Origin: Polynucleobacter rarus
GTDB lineage: Bacteria; Pseudomonadota; Gammaproteobacteria; Burkholderiales; Burkholderiaceae
Length of the DNA stretch: 64,000 nt
NCBI RefSeq assembly: GCF_003072505.1
Contig: NZ_NTGB01000001.1
Location: 1,847,955 to 1,911,954 of the forward strand
Direction of reading: 5' to 3'
Shown here: positions 27,487-35,248 of the stretch, piece after piece
How the letters are laid out: every line of letters starts with the position of its first letter
Position numbering within the stretch: the stretch's first letter is position 1
The notes under the pieces: generated by a model
Database searches by the model: none
What the model was told of the DNA's origin: nothing
Seen by the model: only the letters and a program-made list of their open reading frames with translations
Made by a program: the position numbers and the translations under genes

Positions 27487-28341
27487 TTAAATTGGCTTTC
27501 CAAATAATCCGTTAGGTCTAAAAGCAAGTAACAAAGCCATGGGACCAAAAATGACAAAATACGATAATTCAGGAAAGGAGACTTGCCCAAAGGTAGAAAG
27601 TAAAGCTACCGTTAAACTCCCAATCGCAGCGCCGATTAAACTGCCTCGACCGCCGATAATTACTACCGCCAAGCTATAAACTAAAATTTCTGAGTCAGCA
27701 GTTGGATATAGAGATAAGAAAGCACCACCTAGTGATCCTGCAATTGCAGCTAAAGCCATACCGATCATGAAAGTAACTGTAAATATCTGTCGAATATTGA
27801 CTCCCAATGCCTCTACTGTCTCTGGATCATCAACCCCTGCTCGTATTAATGCTCCCAGCTTGGTACGATTAATCAGATAATTCAGCCCCAAAAATATCAA
27901 AATACCCATAAAAAACACAAATAATCGATATTTTGGATAGGTAATACCGAACAGTTCCATCGGCCCCTGCAGAAACTCTGGTGTTGGAACCGATAAACTA
28001 TCACCACCGAAAATGACCAAGGATATATCGTTCACCATCAGTGCAATACCAAGGGACATTAAAACTTGCCGAAGCTCAGCACCTTTTGCAAACTTCAATA
28101 AAAACTGCTCAAACACCCCCATGATTGCCAAACTAATAATGGATGCACAAATACCTAAAAAGAAACTATTAGTTTGGCTAGTGACCACATATGCCACATA
28201 ACCGCCCAGTAGATAAAAGGCTCCATGGGCAAGGTTAACAATTCGCATTAATCCAAATACTAAAGTGAAACCACTGCCCACGATAAAAAGTAGTGCTGCA
28301 AAAGTGAAAGCGTTTAATAGTTGGAACAGGAAAAATGACAT
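27487..28341 (-). CDS. livH: LivH-type ABC transporter permease
   Basis: The 284-residue hydrophobic protein carries the LivH patterns GLMRIVNLAHGAFYLLGGY near the N-terminus, RAGVDDPETVEALGVN (the cytoplasmic coupling loop) and GGRGSLIGAAIGS. It is the partner of LivM. It follows the polysaccharide-deacetylase-like gene by 15 bp. Confidence 0.92.
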   Translation of the reverse strand: MSFFLFQLLNAFTFAALLFIVGSGFTLVFGLMRIVNLAHGAFYLLGGYVAYVVTSQTNSFFLGICASIISLAIMGVFEQFLLKFAKGAELRQVLMSLGIALMVNDISLVIFGGDSLSVPTPEFLQGPMELFGITYPKYRLFVFFMGILIFLGLNYLINRTKLGALIRAGVDDPETVEALGVNIRQIFTVTFMIGMALAAIAGSLGGAFLSLYPTADSEILVYSLAVVIIGGRGSLIGAAIGSLTVALLSTFGQVSFPELSYFVIFGPMALLLAFRPNGLFGKPI

Positions 28342-28356
28342 ATTGATCGCTTATCT

Positions 28357-29232
28357 TTACTTAGAGGTTTGGCTATACCAGTTATAAATTTGCTCACCCG
28401 TCATATGAACAACACCGGTATGTTTATTGATGTGTTCGTAAACTTTTTTCAAGTAAGCAATACGGAAAGGCTGTCCACTAATATAGGGATGAATAGCAAT
28501 TGATAAAATTTTTGGTCTTTCTTCAGCTTCTAAATAATATTGATCAAAAGTATCAATACACTTTTGTGTCCAATAAGCTGCCTCATGATGTTGCACTATC
28601 ATCATTGGGATATCGTTGTTTTCAACTGTGTATGGCAATGTCACTAAGGGACCATTGGCTGTTTTAATAGTGGTTGGTTCATCGTCATAGGGATAATCGC
28701 CGATATATTTAACCCCAGCCGCAGCTAATAAATCAGGCGTTTCAAAAGTCTGTGTCAAGCCAGGCCCTAACCATCCAACGGGACGTTTACCAGTGAAAGT
28801 CTCAATAGTAGACATTGATTTAGCAATCATTTCTTCTTGATTTTCAACCTTGTGAATCGGCATTTGCTCATAAGAATGTCCCATAAATTCCCAATTTGAC
28901 TTGAGACATGCTTCTGCCACTCTCGGGTAATCTAAACAAACTCGCGCATTCAATGCTAATGTCGGCGTAATGTTCATCGAATCATACAAGGCCTTAAACC
29001 GCCAAAAGCCTACTCGCATTCCATATTCGTGCCAAGCCCAATTGGGTACATCAGGCAATAAGGGCAAGCCAGTTGGGGCTGGGATTACCTGACGGGCCAT
29101 CGGTCTGGCAATATCCCAAACCTCTAAATTAACAATCGACCAAACAATTACTTTTGCATTGCCTGGGAATTTTAAGGGTGGACGATCAACAATTGCTGAA
29201 AATTCAGTGCGCTCACTCGGTGACATTGCCAT
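28357..29232 (-). CDS. Polysaccharide-deacetylase-fold hydrolase (PuuE/cyclic imide hydrolase-like)
   Basis: The 291-residue protein has the NodB-like barrel in its allantoinase/imidase form: VNLEVWD (35-40) where true deacetylases have the Asp-Asp motif, WHEYGMRVGFWRF, NWEFMGHSYEQMP with His119, and WLGPGLTQTFETPDLLAAAGVKY. Relatives of about 290 residues open cyclic imides (imidase) or allantoin. Together with the adjacent isochorismatase-like hydrolase and amidase this suggests ring opening of a cyclic imide or ureide followed by half-amide cleavage. AGGAG precedes the ATG. Substrate not proven. Confidence 0.82.
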   Translation of the reverse strand: MAMSPSERTEFSAIVDRPPLKFPGNAKVIVWSIVNLEVWDIARPMARQVIPAPTGLPLLPDVPNWAWHEYGMRVGFWRFKALYDSMNITPTLALNARVCLDYPRVAEACLKSNWEFMGHSYEQMPIHKVENQEEMIAKSMSTIETFTGKRPVGWLGPGLTQTFETPDLLAAAGVKYIGDYPYDDEPTTIKTANGPLVTLPYTVENNDIPMMIVQHHEAAYWTQKCIDTFDQYYLEAEERPKILSIAIHPYISGQPFRIAYLKKVYEHINKHTGVVHMTGEQIYNWYSQTSK

Positions 29233-29258
29233 CTTTTTTCTCCTATTTAATTTAAGTT

Positions 29259-29936
29259 TTATTTACAAAAATTGTTATAGCCAAGTTTTAGAATTTGATC
29301 TACAGAACAATACAAAAAACTAGCTCCTTGATTTTCCCATTTTGCGCAGGTTTGAGGATTACCTGGGATCCCCCAAGACCTTTGTGCTTGATTCAGACTA
29401 CTGACTACTGCATCAACACTTTGCCATAAAAGCGGGTTGTTTTGATCACCATGAAATCCAAGACTATGTGACAAATCATTCGGTCCAATTAAAAATGCAT
29501 CCGTGAAAGAGTTGTTAGCTAAAACATTGATATTTTCTACGGCTGGCACAGATTCAATTTGAGCTATTTTGTAAATTTCTCGAGCCTGCGATTTACCAAC
29601 ATAATCCACCACATTATTAATCATCATCATTTGCTCATCTGTCTCAACATGAGGTGAAATCAGTCCATCAATACCACGATCCAAATACCTAATTAACACC
29701 TCTGCTTGTAATGACTCACTTCTTAAGACAGCGAACATCCCATGAGAATGAATCGCTCGTACCATTGGCGTGATACTTTCCAGATTGATAGCGGTTCTCT
29801 CACAATCGATGAAAACACACTCTGCTCCAGCCCGAGCTAATGAATCGATCACATCAATCGATGCACCACCTGCATTGACCATCCAGAGTAAGTCCTTTGA
29901 TTGCAGACGCTCTTTAAGTGAGATTACGTTTTTCAT
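29259..29936 (-). CDS. HpcH/HpaI family aldolase (citrate lyase beta-like fold)
   Basis: The 225-residue protein has the family elements FIDCER (43-47), VLRSE with Arg72, AQIES with Glu128 and GPNDLS with Asp154, the last two being the usual divalent-metal ligands of this aldolase group. Such class II enzymes reversibly cleave 4-hydroxy-2-oxo acids into pyruvate or oxaloacetate and an aldehyde. At 225 residues it is slightly short. It overlaps the following cysteine hydrolase start by 4 bp, so it probably acts on the carbon skeleton after nitrogen removal. Confidence 0.85.
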   Translation of the reverse strand: MKNVISLKERLQSKDLLWMVNAGGASIDVIDSLARAGAECVFIDCERTAINLESITPMVRAIHSHGMFAVLRSESLQAEVLIRYLDRGIDGLISPHVETDEQMMMINNVVDYVGKSQAREIYKIAQIESVPAVENINVLANNSFTDAFLIGPNDLSHSLGFHGDQNNPLLWQSVDAVVSSLNQAQRSWGIPGNPQTCAKWENQGASFLYCSVDQILKLGYNNFCK

Positions 29937-30574
29937 GAAATTTTTAACTCAGGTAATTGCATAACTTCTGCAGATGTCATCACGAAACCAAAAGCCGTTT
30001 TAATACAAAGTAAAGCAGCGTCATGAAGGCTGGGATGATCCATCGTATCCACACAATCACTCGGCACAATAACGGCATAATCCATGGAGCATGCAGCAGT
30101 CACAGTCGATAAGACACAACTATTGGTATTTACACCAGTAATAATTAAGGTATTAATGTTGTGGGTTTTGAGTAAGAACTCAAGGTCAGTCGCAACAAAA
30201 CAGTTATAACGCTTTTTGGTATCTACGACAAAATCCACATCAAGCTGATAGATTCCTGGCATGATTTCACACCCTGGCATACCAACGAGATTGTGTTTCA
30301 TGACATTTTTTCTGGGATTATTGGGATCTGCCGCTCGCGTTCTCCAAAATGCATTCATGCTGATTTCTTTGGCATCACGATAGCGTGTTACTAAATGAAT
30401 GACAGGAATAGCACTTTTTCTTGCCCAGTCCATCAGTGCAATATTTTTATCCACTACGGCCTTAGCCACTTCAGGACTCGCTGGCATGGTAGCAACTGAC
30501 ATATCCAAATGCCCACGATGTAAATCAATACCAACCACCGCTGCTCTAATCTGATCTACCCCAAAATTAATCAT
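29933..30574 (-). CDS. Isochorismatase-like cysteine hydrolase (maleamate amidohydrolase-like)
   Basis: The 213-residue protein has the triad Asp17 (VVGIDLHRGH), Lys120 (VDTKKRYNCF) and Cys153 (VNTNSCVLST). The family hydrolyses amides such as maleamate, nicotinamide or N-carbamoyl compounds. It is quite different from the two biuret-type hydrolases at 16401-17746 (no GDPGP segment). In this operon a half-amidase role, releasing ammonia from the product of the imidase-like enzyme, is the most economical inference. Confidence 0.85.
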   Translation of the reverse strand: MINFGVDQIRAAVVGIDLHRGHLDMSVATMPASPEVAKAVVDKNIALMDWARKSAIPVIHLVTRYRDAKEISMNAFWRTRAADPNNPRKNVMKHNLVGMPGCEIMPGIYQLDVDFVVDTKKRYNCFVATDLEFLLKTHNINTLIITGVNTNSCVLSTVTAACSMDYAVIVPSDCVDTMDHPSLHDAALLCIKTAFGFVMTSAEVMQLPELKIS

Positions 30575-30582
30575 AAGTTAGC

Positions 30583-31839
30583 CTAAATTACGCCGTTAAC
30601 GGTTGATTTTAAGAGCTTTGCTTGATCGATTCCAAATTGATCGGCTAACCAATCTGCCAAGATTTCTTGACCGATGGTAGGGTTGTCATGCTGACAATGC
30701 TCAGCGCCAGTTTCTTCCTCATCTAGCAAGCGAAGTGTACAGTTCACACCCTTAGCTTGGCCATAGTCATATACTTTTTTAGCTTGGGATACGGTTAAGA
30801 CATCGTGACCACCGTGCATAATTAAATAAGGGCAACGCATATTTTCTAAATGACCATCTAGGGTAAAGGCTTTTGCTTTTTCCATTGAAGATTTCATACT
30901 GTCACACCCAAATACCCACTTAATGTGCGTCGCTAGACCATGATCCTCTGCTGCACCACCCCACATGTCGGTAATCGCAAAAACTGCGCCATGAGAAATA
31001 CAGGCGGCTAAGCGATGTTCGTAACAGGCAGCTCTAGCAGCATAGATACCACCTAGACTAGACCCACAAACTGCAATCTTAGAAACATCGACATCGCTTC
31101 TAGTCTCTAAATAATCAATACAGTACCCAATTGGCACTTCAGTATCGGGACGATTGACCAGGCCTTGTCTACGCAATGCACCACCCTGCCCAGGGCCATC
31201 AATCATCAATACAGAAATTCCTCTTTGCAAGCAACCATGCGCCTGCATAAACCACATCTCATCTTTAATCGAATCCAAGCCACCCATACAAATTAATACT
31301 GGCAACTTATCTCCAGGGAAGGGTGCTCTAACAAAATAAGCAGGTAAAGTTGCTCCATTTTCATAAGGGATCTCAACAATCTCGCCTGGAGGATTCAAAT
31401 ATTTCAAATAACCGTAACTTGATTTTTCCATCAATGTAAAAGTCTCAAGTCTTCTTGGATCTTTGGGTAATAGAAAAAACTCTGCCTGACGATAGTAGTC
31501 AGCCGCTCTCTTAAAACAATTAGAGGCAGTAACAATATGGTTTTTAGATTCTGCATCAAGTGCCCGATCAAAGTTTCTATCAGCAATATGCTTCCATTCC
31601 TTATGCCAACTTTCATCACTGGTAGGGTCAATTCTAGAAGCTGCTTGAAATACTTCGCTGACTGCTCCGCCACCTTCTTGCGTTTCACCTAAGCCGCGTC
31701 GAAACTGATAGGAGAACCAAGGGGAAGCCGGCCAATGATGCCAGCCGTAGGGTTCATAGTGCGCGAGTGGGTTACTAGTGATTTTATCAATTGCATTATC
31801 GACATCCAAATTGATTTTCTTTTCGTTACTAACGTCCAT
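30583..31839 (-). CDS. Alpha/beta hydrolase (2,6-dihydroxypseudooxynicotine hydrolase/FrsA-like)
   Basis: The ATG at 31839 is preferred over an upstream TTG. The 418-residue protein has a long helical N-terminal domain (about 1-150) and then a hydrolase core with IDGPGQGG (213-220), nucleophile elbow CGSSLGG (Ser261), MHGGHDVLT for the acid and EHCQHD for the His. The layout is that of the C-C hydrolase of nicotine catabolism and its relatives. It is the first gene of the ten-gene operon. Cleavage of a ketone or carbonyl next to a nitrogen heterocycle would fit; this is inference. Confidence 0.82.
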   Translation of the reverse strand: MDVSNEKKINLDVDNAIDKITSNPLAHYEPYGWHHWPASPWFSYQFRRGLGETQEGGGAVSEVFQAASRIDPTSDESWHKEWKHIADRNFDRALDAESKNHIVTASNCFKRAADYYRQAEFFLLPKDPRRLETFTLMEKSSYGYLKYLNPPGEIVEIPYENGATLPAYFVRAPFPGDKLPVLICMGGLDSIKDEMWFMQAHGCLQRGISVLMIDGPGQGGALRRQGLVNRPDTEVPIGYCIDYLETRSDVDVSKIAVCGSSLGGIYAARAACYEHRLAACISHGAVFAITDMWGGAAEDHGLATHIKWVFGCDSMKSSMEKAKAFTLDGHLENMRCPYLIMHGGHDVLTVSQAKKVYDYGQAKGVNCTLRLLDEEETGAEHCQHDNPTIGQEILADWLADQFGIDQAKLLKSTVNGVI

Positions 31840-31942
31840 TAAAATTTCCCAATTCAAGTTTTATAGAGCATTTGATCATTATGCTTTAAATTTATTGTAC
31901 GAGGGTTCATTCACATTCATGTTAGCATTGATGAAGGCATCG

Positions 31943-31959
31943 TTCACCCAAATGGTGCA
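31943..31959. promoter_or_regulatory. NtrC-like 17-bp site upstream of the ABC/amidase operon
   Basis: TTCAC-N7-GTGCA has the spacing of the NtrC consensus TGCAC-N7-GTGCA with one mismatch, about 105-120 bp upstream of the first gene. I could not find a correctly spaced sigma-54 promoter (GG-N10-GC) downstream of it, so the assignment stays tentative. Confidence 0.3.
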
Positions 31960-31980
31960 TTCAAAAAATGAGGCTATTTA

Positions 31981-32010
31981 GAACACTTTCAAAAGAAAAT
32001 GACGGTGTTC
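31981..32010. promoter_or_regulatory. Inverted repeat, candidate operator
   Basis: GAACAC (31981-31986) and GTGTTC (32005-32010) form perfect 6-bp inverted arms 18 bases apart in the 225-bp region between Bug 6 and the ten-gene operon. The role is unknown. Confidence 0.3.
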
Positions 32011-32064
32011 ATCGCAAATGATGGATGCATTAAGAAACTCATGGAACTTCTAGAAGCGTTAACT

Positions 32065-33024
32065 TCATTCTAAATAGATATTGTTCTCACGAACTACTTG
32101 CTCATATTTTTTTAATTCTGACTTAAAGAGTTCAGCAAATTGCTCTTGCGAGCTTGGTGCCACAATCACCCCTCTCGCGGTAGCAAGATCCCGAAATTCT
32201 TTTTCTTGAATAATTTTAGTAATCTCTAGATTTAACTTACTCACTATAGAACTCGGAGTCCCGGCAGGAACGAAAATCCCTTGCCAGCCATCACAATCAA
32301 ATCCCGGATATTTTTGGGCAATGGTCGGAACGTTTGGTAAAGCTTCTAAAACTTTACTTCCACCTGTAGCTAAAGGCACTAATTTACCAGCTTTAATTAA
32401 CTCTAAAGTAGTAGTTGTTGTATCAAAAGCCATTTGAATTTCGCCAGCCATGAGTGCCGTCAACATTTGTCCAGATCCGCGATATTGAATATGGGTTGCG
32501 TCGATATTGGCGGCCTTTTTTAACATTGCCATCGCAAGGTGGGGACCAGACCCGTTACCATAAGAGCCGTAATTGAATTTCTTTGGGTTATTTTTAACAA
32601 CCTCCACGAGCTCCGTTAAATTTTTAGCAGGAAAGTCTGGGGCTACAAGCAAAATATAACTTACCGAAAGTGTTTGCGCTACTGGAATTAAATCTTTCTC
32701 CGTATTAAAGGAAAGTTTTTGTACAAAGGGATTAATCGTAATTTGTGAGGCCGTATTTAAGAGCGTATAACCATCTGCAGGAGCTCGCACAGTTGCCTCA
32801 GCGGCAATCGTGCCAGCAGCTCCCACTTTGTTTTCAAAAACAAAAGGTTGTTTAAGTACTTTTTGTAGCTTTGCACTAATTGCCCGGCCATACAAATCAA
32901 CTGAAGATCCCGCAGGATAACCGGTTAGCATTTTCACTGGCCGATTAGGATATTCCTGAGCCATTACTGTATTGATACTAATCCAACACGTCAGGAAAAA
33001 AATTAATGAATTTTTATTTATCAT
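32065..33024 (-). CDS. Bug/TctC-type periplasmic substrate-binding protein (Bug 6)
   Basis: The 319-residue protein has a signal peptide ending at NTVMAQ and the features YPNRPVKMLTGYPAGS, PADGYTLLNT and HIQYRGSG. The ligand loop reads AGSSVDLYGR and the pocket motif HIQYRG, both different from the usual AGGxTD and HIPYKG, which suggests a different ligand. It is the last gene of the operon enolase-Bug 7-Bug 6 (35136 to 32065). Confidence 0.92.
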   Translation of the reverse strand: MINKNSLIFFLTCWISINTVMAQEYPNRPVKMLTGYPAGSSVDLYGRAISAKLQKVLKQPFVFENKVGAAGTIAAEATVRAPADGYTLLNTASQITINPFVQKLSFNTEKDLIPVAQTLSVSYILLVAPDFPAKNLTELVEVVKNNPKKFNYGSYGNGSGPHLAMAMLKKAANIDATHIQYRGSGQMLTALMAGEIQMAFDTTTTTLELIKAGKLVPLATGGSKVLEALPNVPTIAQKYPGFDCDGWQGIFVPAGTPSSIVSKLNLEITKIIQEKEFRDLATARGVIVAPSSQEQFAELFKSELKKYEQVVRENNIYLE

Positions 33025-33061
33025 TTATTGTTACTCCATTTTGTAAAAAATTAAGTACGAA

Positions 33062-34042
33062 TTACTCTGGCTTCAAGTTATATTTTTGTATTACTCTGCG
33101 CCAAATATTAGACTCAGTCTGTGCCATGCGCAGTAAATCTGCTCTTGTCGACCATTGAGGTTCAGCGCCAGAGGCTTTGATTTTTTCATGGGTTGCCTTA
33201 TTTTCTAAAGTGCGCTTAATTGCATTATTCAAGTCATCAAGAACTACATTAGAGACACTTTTAGAAACGTAAATCGCACTCCAATTATTAAGATTCATCC
33301 CCTTGAAACCCATTTCATCGAAAGTTTTCACATTCGGTAGTAAAGGATTGCGCTGAGGCGCAGCAATGCCAATCGCTTTTAAATTACCGGACTGAATATA
33401 GGAAAGCACTCCAGGAATATCTCCAAAGAATCCATCAACATGATCCCCCAGTAAATCCGTAATCGCCGGTGCGGCTCCTTTATTAGGTACATGCGTAAAA
33501 GTTTTACCGGTGGAATCTTGAAATAAGGAAATAGCCATATGTGGCATGCTGCCAATGCCTGACGAAGTTAAATTTAAACCACCTTTTTTAAGCAGCGAAA
33601 GCTTTAAAAAATCATCCACATCCGTAACCGGATTTTTACCATTCACGACTAAAACTTCTTGATTGTTTACAACCAGTGAAACCGGCGCAAAATTTTGTAC
33701 GTCATAGGTTAGTTTAGGATACAAATTAGGATTAATGGTAATTGCACCAGCCGTAGTTAGCCAGAGAGTTTTACCATCATTTGGTGCATTCAAAACATAC
33801 TGCGCTGCCACAGCTCCATTGCCGCCGGGTTTGTTTTCAACTAGAACCTGTTGACCTAATTCAATTCCTAATTGTTCAGCTAATTGCCTCGCTAAAGCAT
33901 CAGATGGACCGCCTGGAGGGAAGGCAATGACGAGTCGTACCATTCCACTTGTTTGAGCTTGAGCTAGATGCTGGAATCCGAAAAGAAATTGGCTGAGAAC
34001 TAAACAAGTTAAGAAAAATGATTTAGTTATTTTTATATTCAT
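33062..34042 (-). CDS. Bug/TctC-type periplasmic substrate-binding protein (Bug 7)
   Basis: The 326-residue protein has a signal peptide ending at LAQAQT and the family features VRLVIAFPPGG with SDALAR, APNDGKTLWLT in place of the usual DGYTLL, and HVPNKGAAPA in place of HIPYKG. Its ATG is directly behind the stop of the enolase-superfamily gene, so it is translated with it. Two Bug genes after one enzyme gene suggest two ligands or a duplicated receptor. Confidence 0.92.
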   Translation of the reverse strand: MNIKITKSFFLTCLVLSQFLFGFQHLAQAQTSGMVRLVIAFPPGGPSDALARQLAEQLGIELGQQVLVENKPGGNGAVAAQYVLNAPNDGKTLWLTTAGAITINPNLYPKLTYDVQNFAPVSLVVNNQEVLVVNGKNPVTDVDDFLKLSLLKKGGLNLTSSGIGSMPHMAISLFQDSTGKTFTHVPNKGAAPAITDLLGDHVDGFFGDIPGVLSYIQSGNLKAIGIAAPQRNPLLPNVKTFDEMGFKGMNLNNWSAIYVSKSVSNVVLDDLNNAIKRTLENKATHEKIKASGAEPQWSTRADLLRMAQTESNIWRRVIQKYNLKPE

Positions 34043-34044
34043 AA

Positions 34045-35136
34045 TTAGCTCACTAATAATTGTTGAACAATATCCATGTCAACCTTTAAGCCTAAGCCGG
34101 GTTGGTTAGAAATATTAAAAAATCCATCCTGTGTCAAAACCGATTCACCCAATGGATTCAAGTCCATTTGACAAAAAGTATATTCCAAATAAATCTCTTC
34201 TTTCTGCGCTGCAATCAGATGGGCGGTAGCAATTAAGCCAGGCCCCATGTAGGGAGAATGAGGTGCTAGTCGTATAGAGGTATTTTTGATCAGCCCCATT
34301 ACCCTTAACATTTCAGATACTCCACCGATTTTGGTAACACTAGGCTGTAAATAATCAACGGACTGCTTAGTAATTAAATCGTTAAAATCAGAATAACCCA
34401 GAGCATTTTCACCTGCAGCAATTGGAATATTTCCCTTGCGTTTTACAAGAGCTAATCCTTCATGATCTTCTGGAGGCCATACTGGTTCTTCAATCCAAAA
34501 TAAATTGAGCGGTTCTAATTTTTCACACATCTGCAATGCTTGTTCGGGGCTCCATGGGCAATTCGTATCCACCATTAAATGAATATCTGGGCCAATTGCA
34601 TCCCTCGCTGCTTTGATTTCGTCAAAACCAGTTTCATGCAATTTAATCGCTTTAAATCCTTGTCGCACTGCTGCAGCTGTATTCTTTGCAACTAGATCAG
34701 GATTGTTGTAACGAATCAAACTAGCATAAGCCGGAATCTTAGCTTTAGATTCCGCAGATAAAAGAGTTGCTAGTGACTTATTTTGTTTTTGTGCCTGAAT
34801 ATCCCACAGTGCAGTATCTAAACCAGAAATAGCAAAGATAACTGCACCAGCTCTACCCAGAGGATGGAGCTTTCTACTGATTTCTAACATCAGTTCATCA
34901 ATTTTGGATTCATCACGACCAATGGCAAGTGGGCTCACTAAGCGTTCGATTACCTCTAAACTAGCTGGCCAAATACTAAAGCCAAAGGACTCTCCCCAGC
35001 CAATGAGCCCATCATCGGTTTCAACCCGAATTAACAACATTTCCATTTCTCTCGTCTTACCAGCAAAGATCGGTTTGGGACCACCGATATCAAATGGCAA
35101 GCTCAGAGGATAGGCTTTCACCGAACGAATCGCCAT
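34045..35136 (-). CDS. Enolase-superfamily protein (mandelate racemase/muconate lactonizing type), K-x-H variant
   Basis: The ATG at 35136 has CGGAG 7 bases upstream and gives 363 residues, the same as its divergent paralogue; the longer frame would run into a palindromic operator. Metal ligands are Asp190, Glu216 and Glu243, with His293 (PHSPY). The usual K-x-K is K165-L-H167, and the Asp expected to pair with the His is Ser266 (QPSVTKIGG). Members abstract a proton alpha to a carboxylate to racemise, epimerise or dehydrate it. Probably a hydroxyacid or sugar-acid dehydratase/epimerase, with unusual catalytic details. Confidence 0.87.
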   Translation of the reverse strand: MAIRSVKAYPLSLPFDIGGPKPIFAGKTREMEMLLIRVETDDGLIGWGESFGFSIWPASLEVIERLVSPLAIGRDESKIDELMLEISRKLHPLGRAGAVIFAISGLDTALWDIQAQKQNKSLATLLSAESKAKIPAYASLIRYNNPDLVAKNTAAAVRQGFKAIKLHETGFDEIKAARDAIGPDIHLMVDTNCPWSPEQALQMCEKLEPLNLFWIEEPVWPPEDHEGLALVKRKGNIPIAAGENALGYSDFNDLITKQSVDYLQPSVTKIGGVSEMLRVMGLIKNTSIRLAPHSPYMGPGLIATAHLIAAQKEEIYLEYTFCQMDLNPLGESVLTQDGFFNISNQPGLGLKVDMDIVQQLLVS

Positions 35137-35155
35137 CTCATGTCTCCGTATTATT

Positions 35156-35175
35156 TTGCACCGATGTTGGTGCAA
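35156..35175. promoter_or_regulatory. Palindromic operator candidate A between divergent enolase genes
   Basis: TTGCACC and GGTGCAA form perfect 7-bp inverted arms around a 6-base spacer. The site lies 20-39 bp before the minus-strand enolase start, where a repressor would block transcription or elongation. The arms match the half-sites at 17876-17912. Confidence 0.5.
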
Positions 35176-35189
35176 TTGCTTGTTTTTGC

Positions 35190-35203
35190 CTAGTATATAC
35201 TAG
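35190..35203. promoter_or_regulatory. Palindromic operator candidate B (GT-N-AC type)
   Basis: CTAGTATATACTAG is a perfect 14-bp palindrome near the centre of the 112-bp gap between the two divergent enolase genes. Its GT...AC symmetry resembles operators of GntR-family regulators. A similar TAGT-N3-ACTA site is at 41123-41133. Confidence 0.5.
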
Positions 35204-35248
35204 TAAAAAGAGAATAATTTCAAAAATTTTGGAGACGCTTCTAGGCTT

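Noticed and set aside
31925..31945. Sigma-54 promoter upstream of the ten-gene operon
   Set aside because: On the minus strand a TGGG...TGC sequence is present, but the GG and GC elements are 9 and not 10 bases apart.
35137..35175. N-terminal extension of the minus-strand enolase protein to 35175
   Set aside because: The extra 13 codons fall on a perfect palindrome, and the internal ATG has a good ribosome site and gives the same length as the paralogue.
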